A DNA stretch of 64,000 nucleotides from JAEUIG01 sp046349775 (GCA_046349775.1 JAXMBS010000023.1:10016-74015), one strand, 5' to 3'. Positions 27,383 to 36,774 are shown, counted from the first letter of the stretch. Numbers and translations are program-made. Notes: generated by a model not told the origin, from the letters alone.

Positions 27383-28363
27383 ATGCACGGAACAATGGTC
27401 GATCACGCGGAAGACAAGTTGGCCGTCCTGCTGCACCTGATCGGCGATCCGGCTGCCGAACGGGTGCTGTCGTGCATGCGTCCCGATCGCGCGGCGACGC
27501 TGCGTACGCGCTCGGCCGCCTTGAACGGGAAGACAATTCCCGTGCGGCGGCGCGAGGAGGTACTCGCCGACTTCGATCGGCTGTTTCAGTTCGCTGCCCG
27601 CGGCCGTGGTCCGCGGCTCAGGATCGCCGACGAATCCCGTGCAGATCATTCGGGCGATGAACCCTCGGAGTCGCCCGGTTCGGACTGGCGCCCGTTTGAG
27701 CCGGGAGACGATCCCGTAGACGATCTGCAGCGGCTGACGCCGCACCAGATTGCGCTCAGCCTGGAGACCGAGCACCCCCGCACGGCGGCGATTGTGCTCA
27801 AGCACCTGCCGACAAATCAGGCCGCGCATGTCCTGAAGTCACTCTCCGAAAACCTGCGTCAGTCGGCCATTGTCGAGTTCAGTCAGCCGGTGACCGACAA
27901 CCGGTATCTGATCAAGCAGGTCCTGAAGGCCACGGTCAGCGCTGCGGTCCATTTGCCGCCGACGGCCGTTGAGCAAGTTGACGCGGTCCAACGGATCGCC
28001 GACATGCTCCGCGTCAGCGAAAAAACCGAACGCAAGCCGCTGCTCGAGGCACTGCAGTCGCATCACCCGGAGACAGCCGCACTCGTCCAGGAAAAGCTGT
28101 ACGACTTTACCGACATCTCCAGCCTCGACAACCGGGCGCTGCAACGCGTGCTCTCGGAAGTTGACGTATCCACGCTGGCCCTGGCATCCGTCGGCGCCGA
28201 TGCCGAGCTTATCGAGAAAGTCATGGCAAATCTGTCCAAGCGGGCGCGAGAGACACTGAAGGACGAAATGGAATTCCAGGCGGCGGCCCGCGGCGACGCG
28301 ATTGCCGGCGCCCGGAAATCGATCGTGCAGATCCTGGCGAAGGTCGACCAGGATGGGGGCTGA
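27383..28363 (+). CDS. fliG: Flagellar motor switch protein FliG
   Basis: FliG transmits stator torque to the rotor. The 326-residue product contains the middle-domain motif SLETEHPRTAAIVLKHLP (EHPQ variant EHPR) and VLKSLSENLRQSAI. It also has the C-terminal torque helix region (DISSLDNRALQRVLSEVD, LALASVGADAELIEKVMANLSKRARETLKDEME). The N-terminal domain is divergent and includes an acidic linker around residues 85-115. The start (ATG 27383 or 27395) is uncertain. Confidence 0.92.
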   Translation: MHGTMVDHAEDKLAVLLHLIGDPAAERVLSCMRPDRAATLRTRSAALNGKTIPVRRREEVLADFDRLFQFAARGRGPRLRIADESRADHSGDEPSESPGSDWRPFEPGDDPVDDLQRLTPHQIALSLETEHPRTAAIVLKHLPTNQAAHVLKSLSENLRQSAIVEFSQPVTDNRYLIKQVLKATVSAAVHLPPTAVEQVDAVQRIADMLRVSEKTERKPLLEALQSHHPETAALVQEKLYDFTDISSLDNRALQRVLSEVDVSTLALASVGADAELIEKVMANLSKRARETLKDEMEFQAAARGDAIAGARKSIVQILAKVDQDGG

Positions 28364-28381
28364 CGGACAGTCGAGGCAGCT

Positions 28382-29101
28382 ATGTGGCGCACAAAAGTAG
28401 TCCTTCCCGGCGTACCGACGAAAGTTCGCATTGGCGGCTCGATCGCCGTCGGTGCCTCGTCGTCGCCCGCCGTGGCGCCGCCGGCGCCGGTCCCTGTTTC
28501 GACCGCAGTGAATCCCGCGCTTGCGCCGGTCAGCTCTGAGGCGTCGTCGGTTGCTGCTCCAACCGCTCCACCTGTCGCGCCGCCGGAAGATCCTCATTGG
28601 CTCCCATTGCTCGAAGGTATCTCACACAGGCTGACGGAACTCGAACTGCGGCGGCGGGAATCTTTGTCCGTCCTGCAGCAGGCCGTGGTGGAACTGTCCG
28701 TCGCCATCGCGTCGCAGTTGACTTACCGGATTATCGATTCCGGCGAGTTTGCCGTCGAGAAGATGGTGGAAACCGTCGTCTCACGACTGCCGGCGGCGGA
28801 ACATGTTTCGCTACGGCTGCACCCCGACGACCTGGCCCTGTTTCAGCAGCGGATCAAGTCCATCCCGGCCGCGTCCCTGGATGCACGGTCGCTGCATCTC
28901 GTCGCCGATCCGGCGGTCGGCCGCGGTGGTTGCCTGGCCGAGCTGCCGGAACAGGGAATCCTGTGCGACATCGAACTGCTCCTCGGAGACCTGCATACGG
29001 AACTCATGGAAGGGTTGAGCGATGCTCAGGTTGAACGTCGACGCGCTCAAGGGACGGATCGCAGCCTGCGACGGTTTCCGGATCGTCGGGAAACTGCGTA
29101 G
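28382..29101 (+). CDS. fliH: Flagellar export stator protein FliH
   Basis: FliH inhibits and positions the FliI ATPase. The 239-residue product has a Pro/Ala/Val-rich N-terminus and a helical centre (LTELELRRRESLSVLQQAVVELSVAIASQL). The C-terminal FliH/HrpE domain (VSLRLHPDDLALFQQ, CLAELPEQGILCDIELLLGDLHTELMEGL) follows. Its 3' end overlaps fliI by 80 bases in another frame, so the last 26 residues (Arg-rich) are constrained by the FliI N-terminus. Confidence 0.85.
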   Translation: MWRTKVVLPGVPTKVRIGGSIAVGASSSPAVAPPAPVPVSTAVNPALAPVSSEASSVAAPTAPPVAPPEDPHWLPLLEGISHRLTELELRRRESLSVLQQAVVELSVAIASQLTYRIIDSGEFAVEKMVETVVSRLPAAEHVSLRLHPDDLALFQQRIKSIPAASLDARSLHLVADPAVGRGGCLAELPEQGILCDIELLLGDLHTELMEGLSDAQVERRRAQGTDRSLRRFPDRRETA

Positions 29102-30338
29102 CGCCCGTGGCGTGTTGACAGCCCGCATGCCGGGCCGCGTCGGCGACGTGTGTCTCATCCGCCTGGCGGACGAGGTCACATTGCCGGCGGAAGTCATCGG
29201 CTTTGAAGGGGACACCGTGCAGATCATGCCGTTCCGGCCCTGCGAGGGGGCGGAACCGGGCTGCCGGGTGATTGACTTGCGCCGGCCGTATCGCGTGCCG
29301 GTCGGCGAGCGGCTCCTGGGACGCGTGATCAACGGCCTCGGACATCCCCTTGACGATCGCGGCGCCCTGAACTGCAACGACTGGCGGCATATCCACAACG
29401 TCACGCCGTCTGCATTGCAGCGGCCGCGCGTCGCCGAGCCGTTCGTTACTGGCCAGCGCGTGATCGACGGGCTGCTCACGTGCGGGCGCGGCCAGCGCGT
29501 CGGGCTGTTCGCCGGCAGCGGCGTCGGCAAAAGTACGCTGCTGGGTGAGATCGCACGGCATGCGGTGTCGGACGTCAACATCATCGTGCTCGTCGGCGAA
29601 CGGGGCCGCGAAGTCCGCCCATTCCTCGAAGACTGTCTGGGTGAAGAAGGACTGCGCCGCTCGGTCGTCGTCGTCGCCACCGCCGACGAAACGCCGCTGA
29701 TGCGTGTCCGCGCGGTCAGCACCGGCATTGCCATCGCCGATCACTTCCGCCGAGCCGGACGGCAGGTGCTGTTCCTGCTCGACAGCCTGACTCGCATGGC
29801 CACCGCCCAGCGCGAAATCGGTCTGGCCCGAGGCGAGCCGCCGACCTCGCGCGGCTATACGCCGTCGGTCTTCAGTCTGATCGCTTCGACGCTGGAGTCT
29901 CTCGGCAACAGCGAGACCGGCAGCATTACCGGCATCCTGACGGTCCTCGTCGACGGCGACGACTTCGATGAGCCGATCACCGACTCGGCCCGCTCGGTCC
30001 TCGACGGTCACGTCGTCCTCAGCCGGAAACTTGCCGAGAAAGGCCAGTTTCCGGCCGTGGACGTCGGCGCCAGCATCAGCCGCGTGTTTCGAGATGTGAC
30101 GACCATCGCGCACCAGACGGCCGCCCGGAAGGTTCGCTCGATCCTCGCGACATACGAGGAAGTCGCGGACCTGATTCAGATCGGCGCCTATCAGAAGGGG
30201 AGCGTGCCGCGCATCGATCGCGCGGTCGAACTGCTCCCCAAGGTCCACGATTTCCTCAAACAACCGGCCGGCACAACGTCGCCCTGGACCGAGACGCAAC
30301 AGCGGCTGTCGAAAGTTGCCGAAGCATGGCCTTGGTGA
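29022..30338 (+). CDS. fliI: Flagellar export ATPase FliI
   Basis: FliI is the hexameric ATPase that prepares substrates for export. The 438-residue product has Walker A (GLFAGSGVGKST), the catalytic-Glu loop VLVGERGREVRPFLED, Walker B (QVLFLLDSLTRMATAQREIGLARGEPP), and the C-terminal SRVFRDVTTIAHQTAARKVRSILATYEEVADLIQIGAYQKGS. All signature residues are present. The long overlap with fliH suggests tightly coupled expression. Confidence 0.97.
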   Translation: MLRLNVDALKGRIAACDGFRIVGKLRSARGVLTARMPGRVGDVCLIRLADEVTLPAEVIGFEGDTVQIMPFRPCEGAEPGCRVIDLRRPYRVPVGERLLGRVINGLGHPLDDRGALNCNDWRHIHNVTPSALQRPRVAEPFVTGQRVIDGLLTCGRGQRVGLFAGSGVGKSTLLGEIARHAVSDVNIIVLVGERGREVRPFLEDCLGEEGLRRSVVVVATADETPLMRVRAVSTGIAIADHFRRAGRQVLFLLDSLTRMATAQREIGLARGEPPTSRGYTPSVFSLIASTLESLGNSETGSITGILTVLVDGDDFDEPITDSARSVLDGHVVLSRKLAEKGQFPAVDVGASISRVFRDVTTIAHQTAARKVRSILATYEEVADLIQIGAYQKGSVPRIDRAVELLPKVHDFLKQPAGTTSPWTETQQRLSKVAEAWPW

Positions 30339-30637
30339 GACGTCGGAGGTCAGAAGTCAGAGGTCGGTAAATTCGAAATTCGAAAGCAGCGTTCCTTGTC
30401 AGGCGACCAAACCACAAAACGACCAAACATCCTTTCCGATTTCGAATTTCGGATTTTTTCTCAACGCTAAACGCTCAACCCTAAACGTCCTTCCCCTTGA
30501 CCCTCAGCCCTAAACCCGCAGCCGTTCCTTGAACGCGTCCACTCTCGCCCTCCCGAAACGATTGCTCCGCATCCGGCGACAGACAAGCGCGGCTCGCCGA
30601 GCGGCGCTGCATCCGCCGCGCGCAGCTGGAGCAGGCG

Positions 30638-30997
30638 GTGCGGGCGGAGCGAACCGCACAGGAACGACTGGCGGCGGCAGATCAGCTCTTGCGCGAGCGC
30701 TGCCGGCAGATGCGGCTGGTGGAAGAATGGCACGCGTCGCGAAACCAGATTCAGGCCCTGTCGCAGGAGGTCAGCCGTCTGCAGACCGCCGTCGCGGCTG
30801 CGAAAGCCGCGTATCAGACGGCAGTCACCGAGCGCACCAGAGCGGATGCCGAAGTCGAGGTGCTGGAGAAGCTCCTCGAACGGCGACGGGAGGAATTTCA
30901 GCGGAAACTCGAACAACGGAAACAACAGTTTGCGGATGAATGGACGATGCGCCGCTGGACCGGCGGCGATGTCGCTCCGCAGGAGGCCGAGCAATGA
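30638..30997 (+). CDS. fliJ: Flagellar export chaperone FliJ (possibly N-terminally frameshifted)
   Basis: The product is a long coiled coil (AQERLAAADQLLRERCRQMRLVEEW, then QALSQEVSRLQTAVAAAKAAY), the FliJ form, and the gene lies directly after fliI. From GTG 30638 it is 119 residues, about 30 short of typical FliJ. In the same frame upstream, coding-like sequence (ARLAERRCIRRAQLEQAV) continues back to about 30585. In the adjacent frame, TTG 30529 opens LPKRLLRIRR, the expected FliJ N-terminus. One indel near 30580 would join them into about 155 residues. The gap 30339-30528 holds only low-complexity AT-rich text. Confidence 0.78.
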   Translation: MRAERTAQERLAAADQLLRERCRQMRLVEEWHASRNQIQALSQEVSRLQTAVAAAKAAYQTAVTERTRADAEVEVLEKLLERRREEFQRKLEQRKQQFADEWTMRRWTGGDVAPQEAEQ

Positions 30998-31785
30998 TGA
31001 AACTGATCAAGTTGATGGCATTTGGCATCGTGGTGTGTGCCATGTCGGCGGGGGGCTCGTGGTTTGCCCGTTCGCGGCAGCACGCAGCGACCGAACCCGT
31101 CGAGGGAGAGGCCGCGCACGAGACCGTCGCGAGCGAGGAGAAGCCCGCCGTTGCGCCGCCGCCGGAAGGCGAGCACGGACATGCGGCCCACGACGCGACG
31201 GAAGGCTTGCCGGTCGTGGTCCGGCCCCGCATGCTCACGCCCGACGACATCATCCGCAATGCCATGAGCCTGAAGTCCACAGAGCAGAAACTGGCCGAGC
31301 GCGAGCGGGCGGCGCAGCAACACGAGTACCGGCTGGGGCTTGTCCAGAATGACATTGAGCAGGAACAGACCGCGATCAATTCGCTCGCCGGCCAGGCCAA
31401 GGAACAGATCGAATCAGCGAACCGGTTGTTGGCCCGAATCCTCGACGAAAAGTCGCAGTTGGACGCCGAGCGCCAGCGGAACGACGCAGAAATCAAGCAG
31501 TTCCAGGACGCGCAGACCAAGATCGACGCCTCCGAAGAGCAGAACCTGAAGAAGCTGTCGACGCTGGTGCAGGGACTGGATGCCCCCACGGCCGCAACCC
31601 TGATCAAGACGATGGCCGACAATGGAAAGATGGACGTTGCCGTGCGATTGCTGGCCAACTTCGAGGAACGAGAGGCTTCCAAAGTGCTGTCCGCCCTCGC
31701 GGACAAGCCGGAACTGATGGCCGAACTGGCCGAAAAATTCCGCACGCTCCAGCGACCGACGAAAACCGCGGATAAGCGGAAGTGA
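30994..31785 (+). CDS. motE: MotE-like flagellar protein with coiled coil and MgtE_N-like domain
   Basis: The ATG at 30994 overlaps the fliJ stop (ATGATGA). The 263-residue product has an N-terminal membrane anchor/signal (MAFGIVVCAMSAGGSW), a His/Glu-rich linker and a long coiled coil (STEQKLAERERAAQQHEYRLGLVQNDIEQEQT). A C-terminal MgtE_N-type helical domain (LVQGLDAPTAATLIKTMADNGKMDVAVRLLANFEEREASKVL) follows. This is the MotE/FliG-M-like arrangement found after fliJ in many bacteria. MotE proteins help stator folding or assembly. Confidence 0.78.
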   Translation: MMKLIKLMAFGIVVCAMSAGGSWFARSRQHAATEPVEGEAAHETVASEEKPAVAPPPEGEHGHAAHDATEGLPVVVRPRMLTPDDIIRNAMSLKSTEQKLAERERAAQQHEYRLGLVQNDIEQEQTAINSLAGQAKEQIESANRLLARILDEKSQLDAERQRNDAEIKQFQDAQTKIDASEEQNLKKLSTLVQGLDAPTAATLIKTMADNGKMDVAVRLLANFEEREASKVLSALADKPELMAELAEKFRTLQRPTKTADKRK

Positions 31786-31846
31786 CGCGAACTTCAATTT
31801 CAGATTCTCCCGATTCGATCAACCCTGAACAGTTTGCCCTCCGACG

Positions 31847-32116
31847 ATGGACACCACCCAAGTCGTACAGATTGGCCGCGAAATGCTGTTGACGGCGCTC
31901 GTGCTGTCGTTGCCCACGATCGCCGCCAGCCTCATCGTCGGGTTGTGCATCAGCATCCTGCAGACGATCACCAGCGTCCAGGAACAGACGTTGTCGTTCG
32001 CGCCGCGAATCATTGCCGTCGGCGCCGTGCTGATCGTCTCGCTCCCCTGGACCATCCGCGTGGTCTCCAGTTTCACACTGCGAATGCTGGAGATGGTCGC
32101 CGGAGCGACCGCATGA
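31847..32116 (+). CDS. fliQ: Flagellar export gate protein FliQ
   Basis: FliQ is a two-helix subunit of the FliPQR export gate. The 89-residue product has two transmembrane segments (LLTALVLSLPTIAASLIVGLCISI and IIAVGAVLIVSLPWTIRVV) and the conserved QTITSVQEQTLSFAPRI loop. Its stop overlaps the fliR start. Confidence 0.96.
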   Translation: MDTTQVVQIGREMLLTALVLSLPTIAASLIVGLCISILQTITSVQEQTLSFAPRIIAVGAVLIVSLPWTIRVVSSFTLRMLEMVAGATA

Positions 32117-32877
32117 CACTCCCCTCGCTCGTATTCACACTGGTGCTGGCTCTGTCCCGCGTGTCGGCGTTTGTCACGGTGTTTCCCCTGTTTGCCGGCC
32201 GGAACTTGCCGAATACCGTGAAAATCGGACTGTCGGTGGTGCTGACCTTCATCTGGTTCACATCGGGGATTCCCAGCACCGGCGTCACCCCCGGTCCCGA
32301 TGGGTCCTGGGGCTCGATGCTCGTCTGGAGCGTGGCCGCCGTTCGCGAAACGTGTCTCGGCGCCGCCCTGGCCTTCGCGATGGGTCTGTTCCTGCTCCCG
32401 CTGCAGGTGGCGGGCACATTCATTGGTCAGGAGATGGGACTGAGCATGGCGTCGCAGGCCGATCCCACCAGTCAGGGCGCTGCCAGTGTCGTCAGTCAGT
32501 TCTTCCTGACGATCGGCATGCTGATGTTCTTCACGTTCGACCTGCATCACTCGCTGCTGCGGGCGTTGCATGTCAGTTTCTTTACGCGACCCATCGGTCA
32601 GCCGTTCGAATTCCCGTCCGTCGCAACACTGTTCAGCGGTCTGGCAGACGCCCACGAAGCCGGTCTGCTGTTGTCCGCCCCCATCGTCGGCGCGCTGTTC
32701 ATCGCGCTCATCGCCCTGCTGGTGACGGCCCGTTCGGCGCCGCAGCTCAACATGTTCTCGGTTGGCTTTCCGTTTCGACTCGTGGTCGGACTGATCGCCG
32801 CCTTTGTGTTCTTTCCCGAAATGTGCGTCCTCGGCCTCCGCGCCATGTCACGGATGACGAATGTCGCGTCGTGGTGA
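32113..32877 (+). CDS. fliR: Flagellar export gate protein FliR
   Basis: FliR completes the export gate. The 254-residue polytopic product starts at the ATG overlapping the fliQ stop. It has SRVSAFVTVFPLFAGRNLPNTVKIGLSVVLTF, the GTFIGQEMGLSMASQADP motif, and APQLNMFSVGFPFRLVVGL near the C-terminus. Six or more hydrophobic segments are visible. Confidence 0.95.
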   Translation: MTLPSLVFTLVLALSRVSAFVTVFPLFAGRNLPNTVKIGLSVVLTFIWFTSGIPSTGVTPGPDGSWGSMLVWSVAAVRETCLGAALAFAMGLFLLPLQVAGTFIGQEMGLSMASQADPTSQGAASVVSQFFLTIGMLMFFTFDLHHSLLRALHVSFFTRPIGQPFEFPSVATLFSGLADAHEAGLLLSAPIVGALFIALIALLVTARSAPQLNMFSVGFPFRLVVGLIAAFVFFPEMCVLGLRAMSRMTNVASW

Positions 32878-33009
32878 CAAGGTGTGAAAGTGCGAGGGTA
32901 CAAAGGTGCGAACAGGCGATCTAACGCGATTTGGCCGCCAATCTTGTGACATTTAGGACGCGTTTTACTTTCTCACTCTTCACACCTTCTAACCCTTCAC
33001 ACCCCTTCG

Positions 33010-34071
33010 ATGGCCGACGACCTTGGCCAACCACGGACAGAAGCCGCGACGCCGCGTCGCCGTCAAGAGGCGCGCGAACAGGGACAGATTGCGCTCAGCC
33101 ACGATCTGTCCGCTGCGATCGTGTTGTTGACGTGCCTGGCCGCGTTCTGGTGGGCAGGGCGAGGGATTGCATTGCAGCTGCTGGGCGCCGTTCGCAATGC
33201 GCTCCATGAGCCGGCCAGCGCCGACTGGGGGGTCGGCCAGACGCTCATCACGGTCCACTGGCTGACGGGTCAACTGGCGGCGACAACGGGACTCATCGTC
33301 GGTGCGATCTTCGTCGTCTTGCTGATCGTCGGACTGGCGCAGGCCGGCTTTACGGTCTCCTTCAAACCTCTGGAAACCAACTGGGAACGATTGTCCCCGG
33401 TGAATGGCTGGACCCGGTTGCTCTCGTGGGACGGCGCCGTCCGCGGCATCTCGGCGCTCTTCAAGGTGTCGGTCGTTGCCACAGTGCTGGTGTGGTATCT
33501 CGGCGACCGCGTGCAGTTGCTGAGAATCCTGGGACAGAAATCACTCGGCCGCGGCATCGCCGCCGGCTGGCAGTTGACCCTGGAAACGGCGTTCGTCATC
33601 GCCGGCGGGTTCTTCGTGATCGGCGCCTCTGACTATCTCTATCAGTGGTTCCGCAATGAGCAGAAACTGAAAATGACCCGTGAAGAGGTCAAACAGGAGC
33701 ACAGAGAGGACGACGGCGATCCGCACGTCAAGGCCCGCATCCGTCGGCTGCAGCGCGAAGCGGCCGAGAAGAAGATGATCCAGGACGTCCCCAAAGCGAC
33801 GGTCGTTGTCACGAACCCGACGCACTTTGCGGTGGCGATCCGGTACGATCGCTACACGATGGCCGCGCCGATGGTCATCGCCAAGGGGAGCGACCGGTTC
33901 GCTCGCCGTATCGCCGACGTCGCCCGCCAGCATGGCATTCCGGTCCTGGAGCGCAAGCCGCTGGCGCGACTCCTGTATCGGTCCGTCAAGATCGGCCAGA
34001 CGATTCCTCAGGAACTCTACCAGGCGCTCGCCGAAATCCTGGCCTACGTCTACCGGCTCAAACGGGCGTAG
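33010..34071 (+). CDS. flhB: Flagellar export switch protein FlhB
   Basis: FlhB selects between hook and filament substrates after autocleavage. The 353-residue product has the basic N-terminus (EAATPRRRQEAREQGQIALSHDL) and four membrane segments. The linker LKMTREEVKQEHREDDGDPHVKARIRRLQRE follows, with the cleavage motif NPTH at residues 269-272 (VVVTNPTHFAVAIRYD). It is the last gene of the operon, and its 3' end overlaps the convergent FAD dehydrogenase gene by 22 bases. The 130-base gap after fliR holds repeated TCACACC/TTCTAACC phrases. Confidence 0.96.
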   Translation: MADDLGQPRTEAATPRRRQEAREQGQIALSHDLSAAIVLLTCLAAFWWAGRGIALQLLGAVRNALHEPASADWGVGQTLITVHWLTGQLAATTGLIVGAIFVVLLIVGLAQAGFTVSFKPLETNWERLSPVNGWTRLLSWDGAVRGISALFKVSVVATVLVWYLGDRVQLLRILGQKSLGRGIAAGWQLTLETAFVIAGGFFVIGASDYLYQWFRNEQKLKMTREEVKQEHREDDGDPHVKARIRRLQREAAEKKMIQDVPKATVVVTNPTHFAVAIRYDRYTMAAPMVIAKGSDRFARRIADVARQHGIPVLERKPLARLLYRSVKIGQTIPQELYQALAEILAYVYRLKRA

Positions 34072-35645
34072 CGTCGCACGATCTCCCGGGCGCTGCGCAG
34101 ACCGTCTACGGCCGCGCTGACGATCCCCCCCGCATAGCCGGCCCCTTCGCCGACCGGGTACAGTCCGCCGAATCCCGGCGCCTCGCGCGATGGATTGTCG
34201 CGATCGATCCGTACCGGCGAGCTGCCGCGCATCTCCGGCCCGACCAGCGTCGCATTCTTCAAAAACTCGCCGCGCCACTTGCGGTCCATGATCGGCAGAC
34301 CGCTGCGCAGTGCAGCAATCACCGCGGGCGGCAACACCGATTGCAGATCGGCCGGCGTCACCCCGCGCGCGTACGATGACGGCAGCGCACTTTTCGACGG
34401 TGGACTCCGCCCCGCCAGAAAGTCTGCCGCCGATTGAATCGGCGCGAAGTAATTGCCGCCGCCGAGGGCGAACGCCGTTGATTCGAACCGCCGCTGCAAC
34501 TCCACTCCGGCCAACGGGTGCGCGCTGCCAAACTCCTCCGGCTCCAGCGTCACCATGATGCCGCTGTTGGCAAATGGCGTATCGTGCCGCGAACGGCTCA
34601 TCCCGTTCGAACAGAACATCCCCGGTTCCGAAATGCTCGGAATGACGATCCCTCCCGCGCACATGCAGAAACTGTAGACATCCCGTGCGCCCCGCGCCGT
34701 CAGCACGTAGTCCGCCGCTCCGAGCAATTCCAGGTACTCGGCTCGGCCGTACTTCCAGCGGTTCACTTGTTCCTGCGGCTGCTCGATCCGCAGTCCGAGT
34801 TGAAACGCCTTCGCCCGCATCGGCACACCCAGTGCGTGCAGCATCGCGTACGTGTCCCGCGCACTGTGGCCGATGCCGAGCACGACGTGCGCCGTCGCCT
34901 GATATCCGCTCGACGTGTGCACGCCACGGACCTGTCCTGCGGCAACTTCGAGACCTTCGAGCCGGCACCCGAACCGGTACTCCCCCCCCAGCGCCTCGAT
35001 CTTTCGGCGAAAGTTCCGGCACAGCATCGGCAAGCGATTGCTGCCGAGATGCGGCCTGTGCTCATAGCGGATTGAGTCGCGCCCGCCGCACTCGACGAAC
35101 GCCTGCAGCACCCAGTCAACGTCCGGTCCCGACATCCGACACGTCAGTTTGCCGTCGGAGAAGCAGCCTGCACCCCCCTCGCCGAACAGGTAGTTGTCTT
35201 CCGGGTCGTGCGGTCCTCCCGCATCAAAGGCGCGCACGGAGTGCACGCGCTCTTTGACCGGCTGGCCGCGCTCCAGCACCAGCGGCTGATACCCCTTGAG
35301 CGCCAGGTAATACGCTGCTGCGAGTCCGGCCGGGCCGGAGCCGACAATGACCGGCCGCAAGTCCAACGGCATTTCGCCCGGAGGCGGATCGTCGAAGTCT
35401 TCCGCGCGGTACTGATCGATATCCGCGTCGCCGGGCGCCGACGTCCAGTCCTCGGCCGGTGACTCGACGGCCACCGAATACACAAACCGCAGGTCGTCGC
35501 GCGCCCGGGCGTCGAGGCTTTTTCGCAGGATGCGCCACGTGCCCAGATCATTCACCCGCAGCCCGAGTCGTCGCGCGATCCGCGTGGGGAGTTCGGCTTC
35601 CGGCGCTTCGACCGGCAATCGGAGATTGTTGATTCGCAGCCACAT
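34050..35645 (-). CDS. FAD-dependent dehydrogenase (COG2509-like)
   Basis: The product (about 531 residues from MWLRINNLRLP) has an N-terminal domain with DxxRILRKSLDAR, typical of this family. It is followed by a Rossmann FAD motif (VIVGSGPAGLAAAYYLALKGY), ERGQPVKERVHSVRAF, and the C-terminal FAD-site GFGGLYPVGEGAGYAGGIVSAAVDGLRSA. Substrate and pathway of these large uncharacterised flavoproteins are not established. Its end overlaps flhB on the other strand. Confidence 0.85.
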   Translation of the reverse strand: MWLRINNLRLPVEAPEAELPTRIARRLGLRVNDLGTWRILRKSLDARARDDLRFVYSVAVESPAEDWTSAPGDADIDQYRAEDFDDPPPGEMPLDLRPVIVGSGPAGLAAAYYLALKGYQPLVLERGQPVKERVHSVRAFDAGGPHDPEDNYLFGEGGAGCFSDGKLTCRMSGPDVDWVLQAFVECGGRDSIRYEHRPHLGSNRLPMLCRNFRRKIEALGGEYRFGCRLEGLEVAAGQVRGVHTSSGYQATAHVVLGIGHSARDTYAMLHALGVPMRAKAFQLGLRIEQPQEQVNRWKYGRAEYLELLGAADYVLTARGARDVYSFCMCAGGIVIPSISEPGMFCSNGMSRSRHDTPFANSGIMVTLEPEEFGSAHPLAGVELQRRFESTAFALGGGNYFAPIQSAADFLAGRSPPSKSALPSSYARGVTPADLQSVLPPAVIAALRSGLPIMDRKWRGEFLKNATLVGPEMRGSSPVRIDRDNPSREAPGFGGLYPVGEGAGYAGGIVSAAVDGLRSAREIVRRYARLSR

Positions 35646-35756
35646 GGCAGCCGGAAACGCACATCGAGCCGCCAGGATTCCCGGCGCAATCGCGCTGTCA
35701 AACGATGGTGACAAGTTCCATAACGGCCAATCCGCGGATCGGCCGGCGAGACGATT

Positions 35757-36482
35757 CTAAGCGAGCGCCCCGGAGATGTCCCGCTGCAGCGCCTGACCCT
35801 GCTCATACGCCAGCAGGCCGGCCCGCACCAGCTGATCGACCAACGCCGTCCGATCAGAACCGGCTGGCGAATGTGACCGCCTCGTCCACGCCGTGAGCCA
35901 GTTCCGCACTGACCGAGGCGCGCCTGCGGCGGCGACTGCCGGCAATTCTTCAGGTGGCTGACCGTCGCGGAGCAGCAGCACGCGGCCGGCGGCCGGATCG
36001 TCGAGCAACTGTCCCGTCGATCCGAGATACAACATTCCGAACTCGGGCAGCGGCACTCCGTCAATCGATTCGTACGGCGGCGCCCATTCGCCATCATACC
36101 ACGTCACGCGCAACGACCGACGGTCTCGTGCCGCCGGAAATTCATACCGCACTGCCATCCCCGACGGGAATCCATCGCTGGCCGACGTAGTGCCTGCAGC
36201 CAGTACCGAGGTCGGCTGCTCCAAGCCGAGCGCGAACATCACCGGTCCCAGCACACGCTGTCCTTGCGCATGGAATGCCGCACGGTCTGCGCTGCACGAC
36301 CAGCAGATCGCTTCCCGAACTGCACCGATCGTACCGGAGCCGAGCGCCGCCGCAACGCCCCCGCTCGCTTCCACGTCACGGAAACATCCAACCGTGTTGC
36401 CGGCGATCACCGGTGTTGCACACGCGCCGGCGGCGAAGGCCGCAGACCGACGCAGAAACTGGCGGCGCGAGTGCAGTCGAAG
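35757..36482 (-). CDS. Shrunken Gfo/Idh/MocA-like protein with Tat signal, lacking the NAD-binding domain
   Basis: The frame starts with a twin-arginine signal (RRQFLRRSAAFAAGACATPVIAG). GSGTIGAVREAICWSC, VLGPVMFALGLEQPTSVLA, AVRYEFPAARD, LRVTWYDGEWAPPYE and FGMLYLGSTGQLLDD then match, in order, scattered blocks of the C-terminal half of planctomycete Gfo/Idh/MocA oxidoreductases (normally about 430 residues). The N-terminal Rossmann fold, the substrate-site loop and the central His region are missing, yet the reading frame is open for 242 residues. It is either a remnant kept in frame by deletions or a re-purposed non-catalytic protein. Confidence 0.7.
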   Translation of the reverse strand, partial: LRLHSRRQFLRRSAAFAAGACATPVIAGNTVGCFRDVEASGGVAAALGSGTIGAVREAICWSCSADRAAFHAQGQRVLGPVMFALGLEQPTSVLAAGTTSASDGFPSGMAVRYEFPAARDRRSLRVTWYDGEWAPPYESIDGVPLPEFGMLYLGSTGQLLDDPAAGRVLLLRDGQPPEELPAVAAAGAPRSVRNWLTAWTRRSHSPAGSDRTALVDQLVRAGLLAYEQGQALQRDISGALA

Positions 36483-36774
36483 CATAGACGTCTCCACGGA
36501 GATCGAAGTCGTCACTGAACTGCCGATAGGAATCGCAGAGGTGTACCAGCGAATCGCGCGGGCGAACCACGGGGGGCGTTTTCGCCGATCACGTTCCGAG
36601 AATCAAGTCTGCGCGAGCCACTCCCGAAACAAAATTAGAACTCGCTCGCGCAATGCTTGACTGCGCCGCACAATCACACTCCAGCGCGCAAAAGAATCCG
36701 CGACAAATCCATCGAGCGCCGATCCGTCTCTCACAAATCTCTTCGCATGCGACGCATCACGTCGTCGTCAGCGT

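Noticed and set aside
26801..27829. A 342-codon - strand frame across fliF/fliG
   Set aside because: Antisense shadow of two well-conserved genes.
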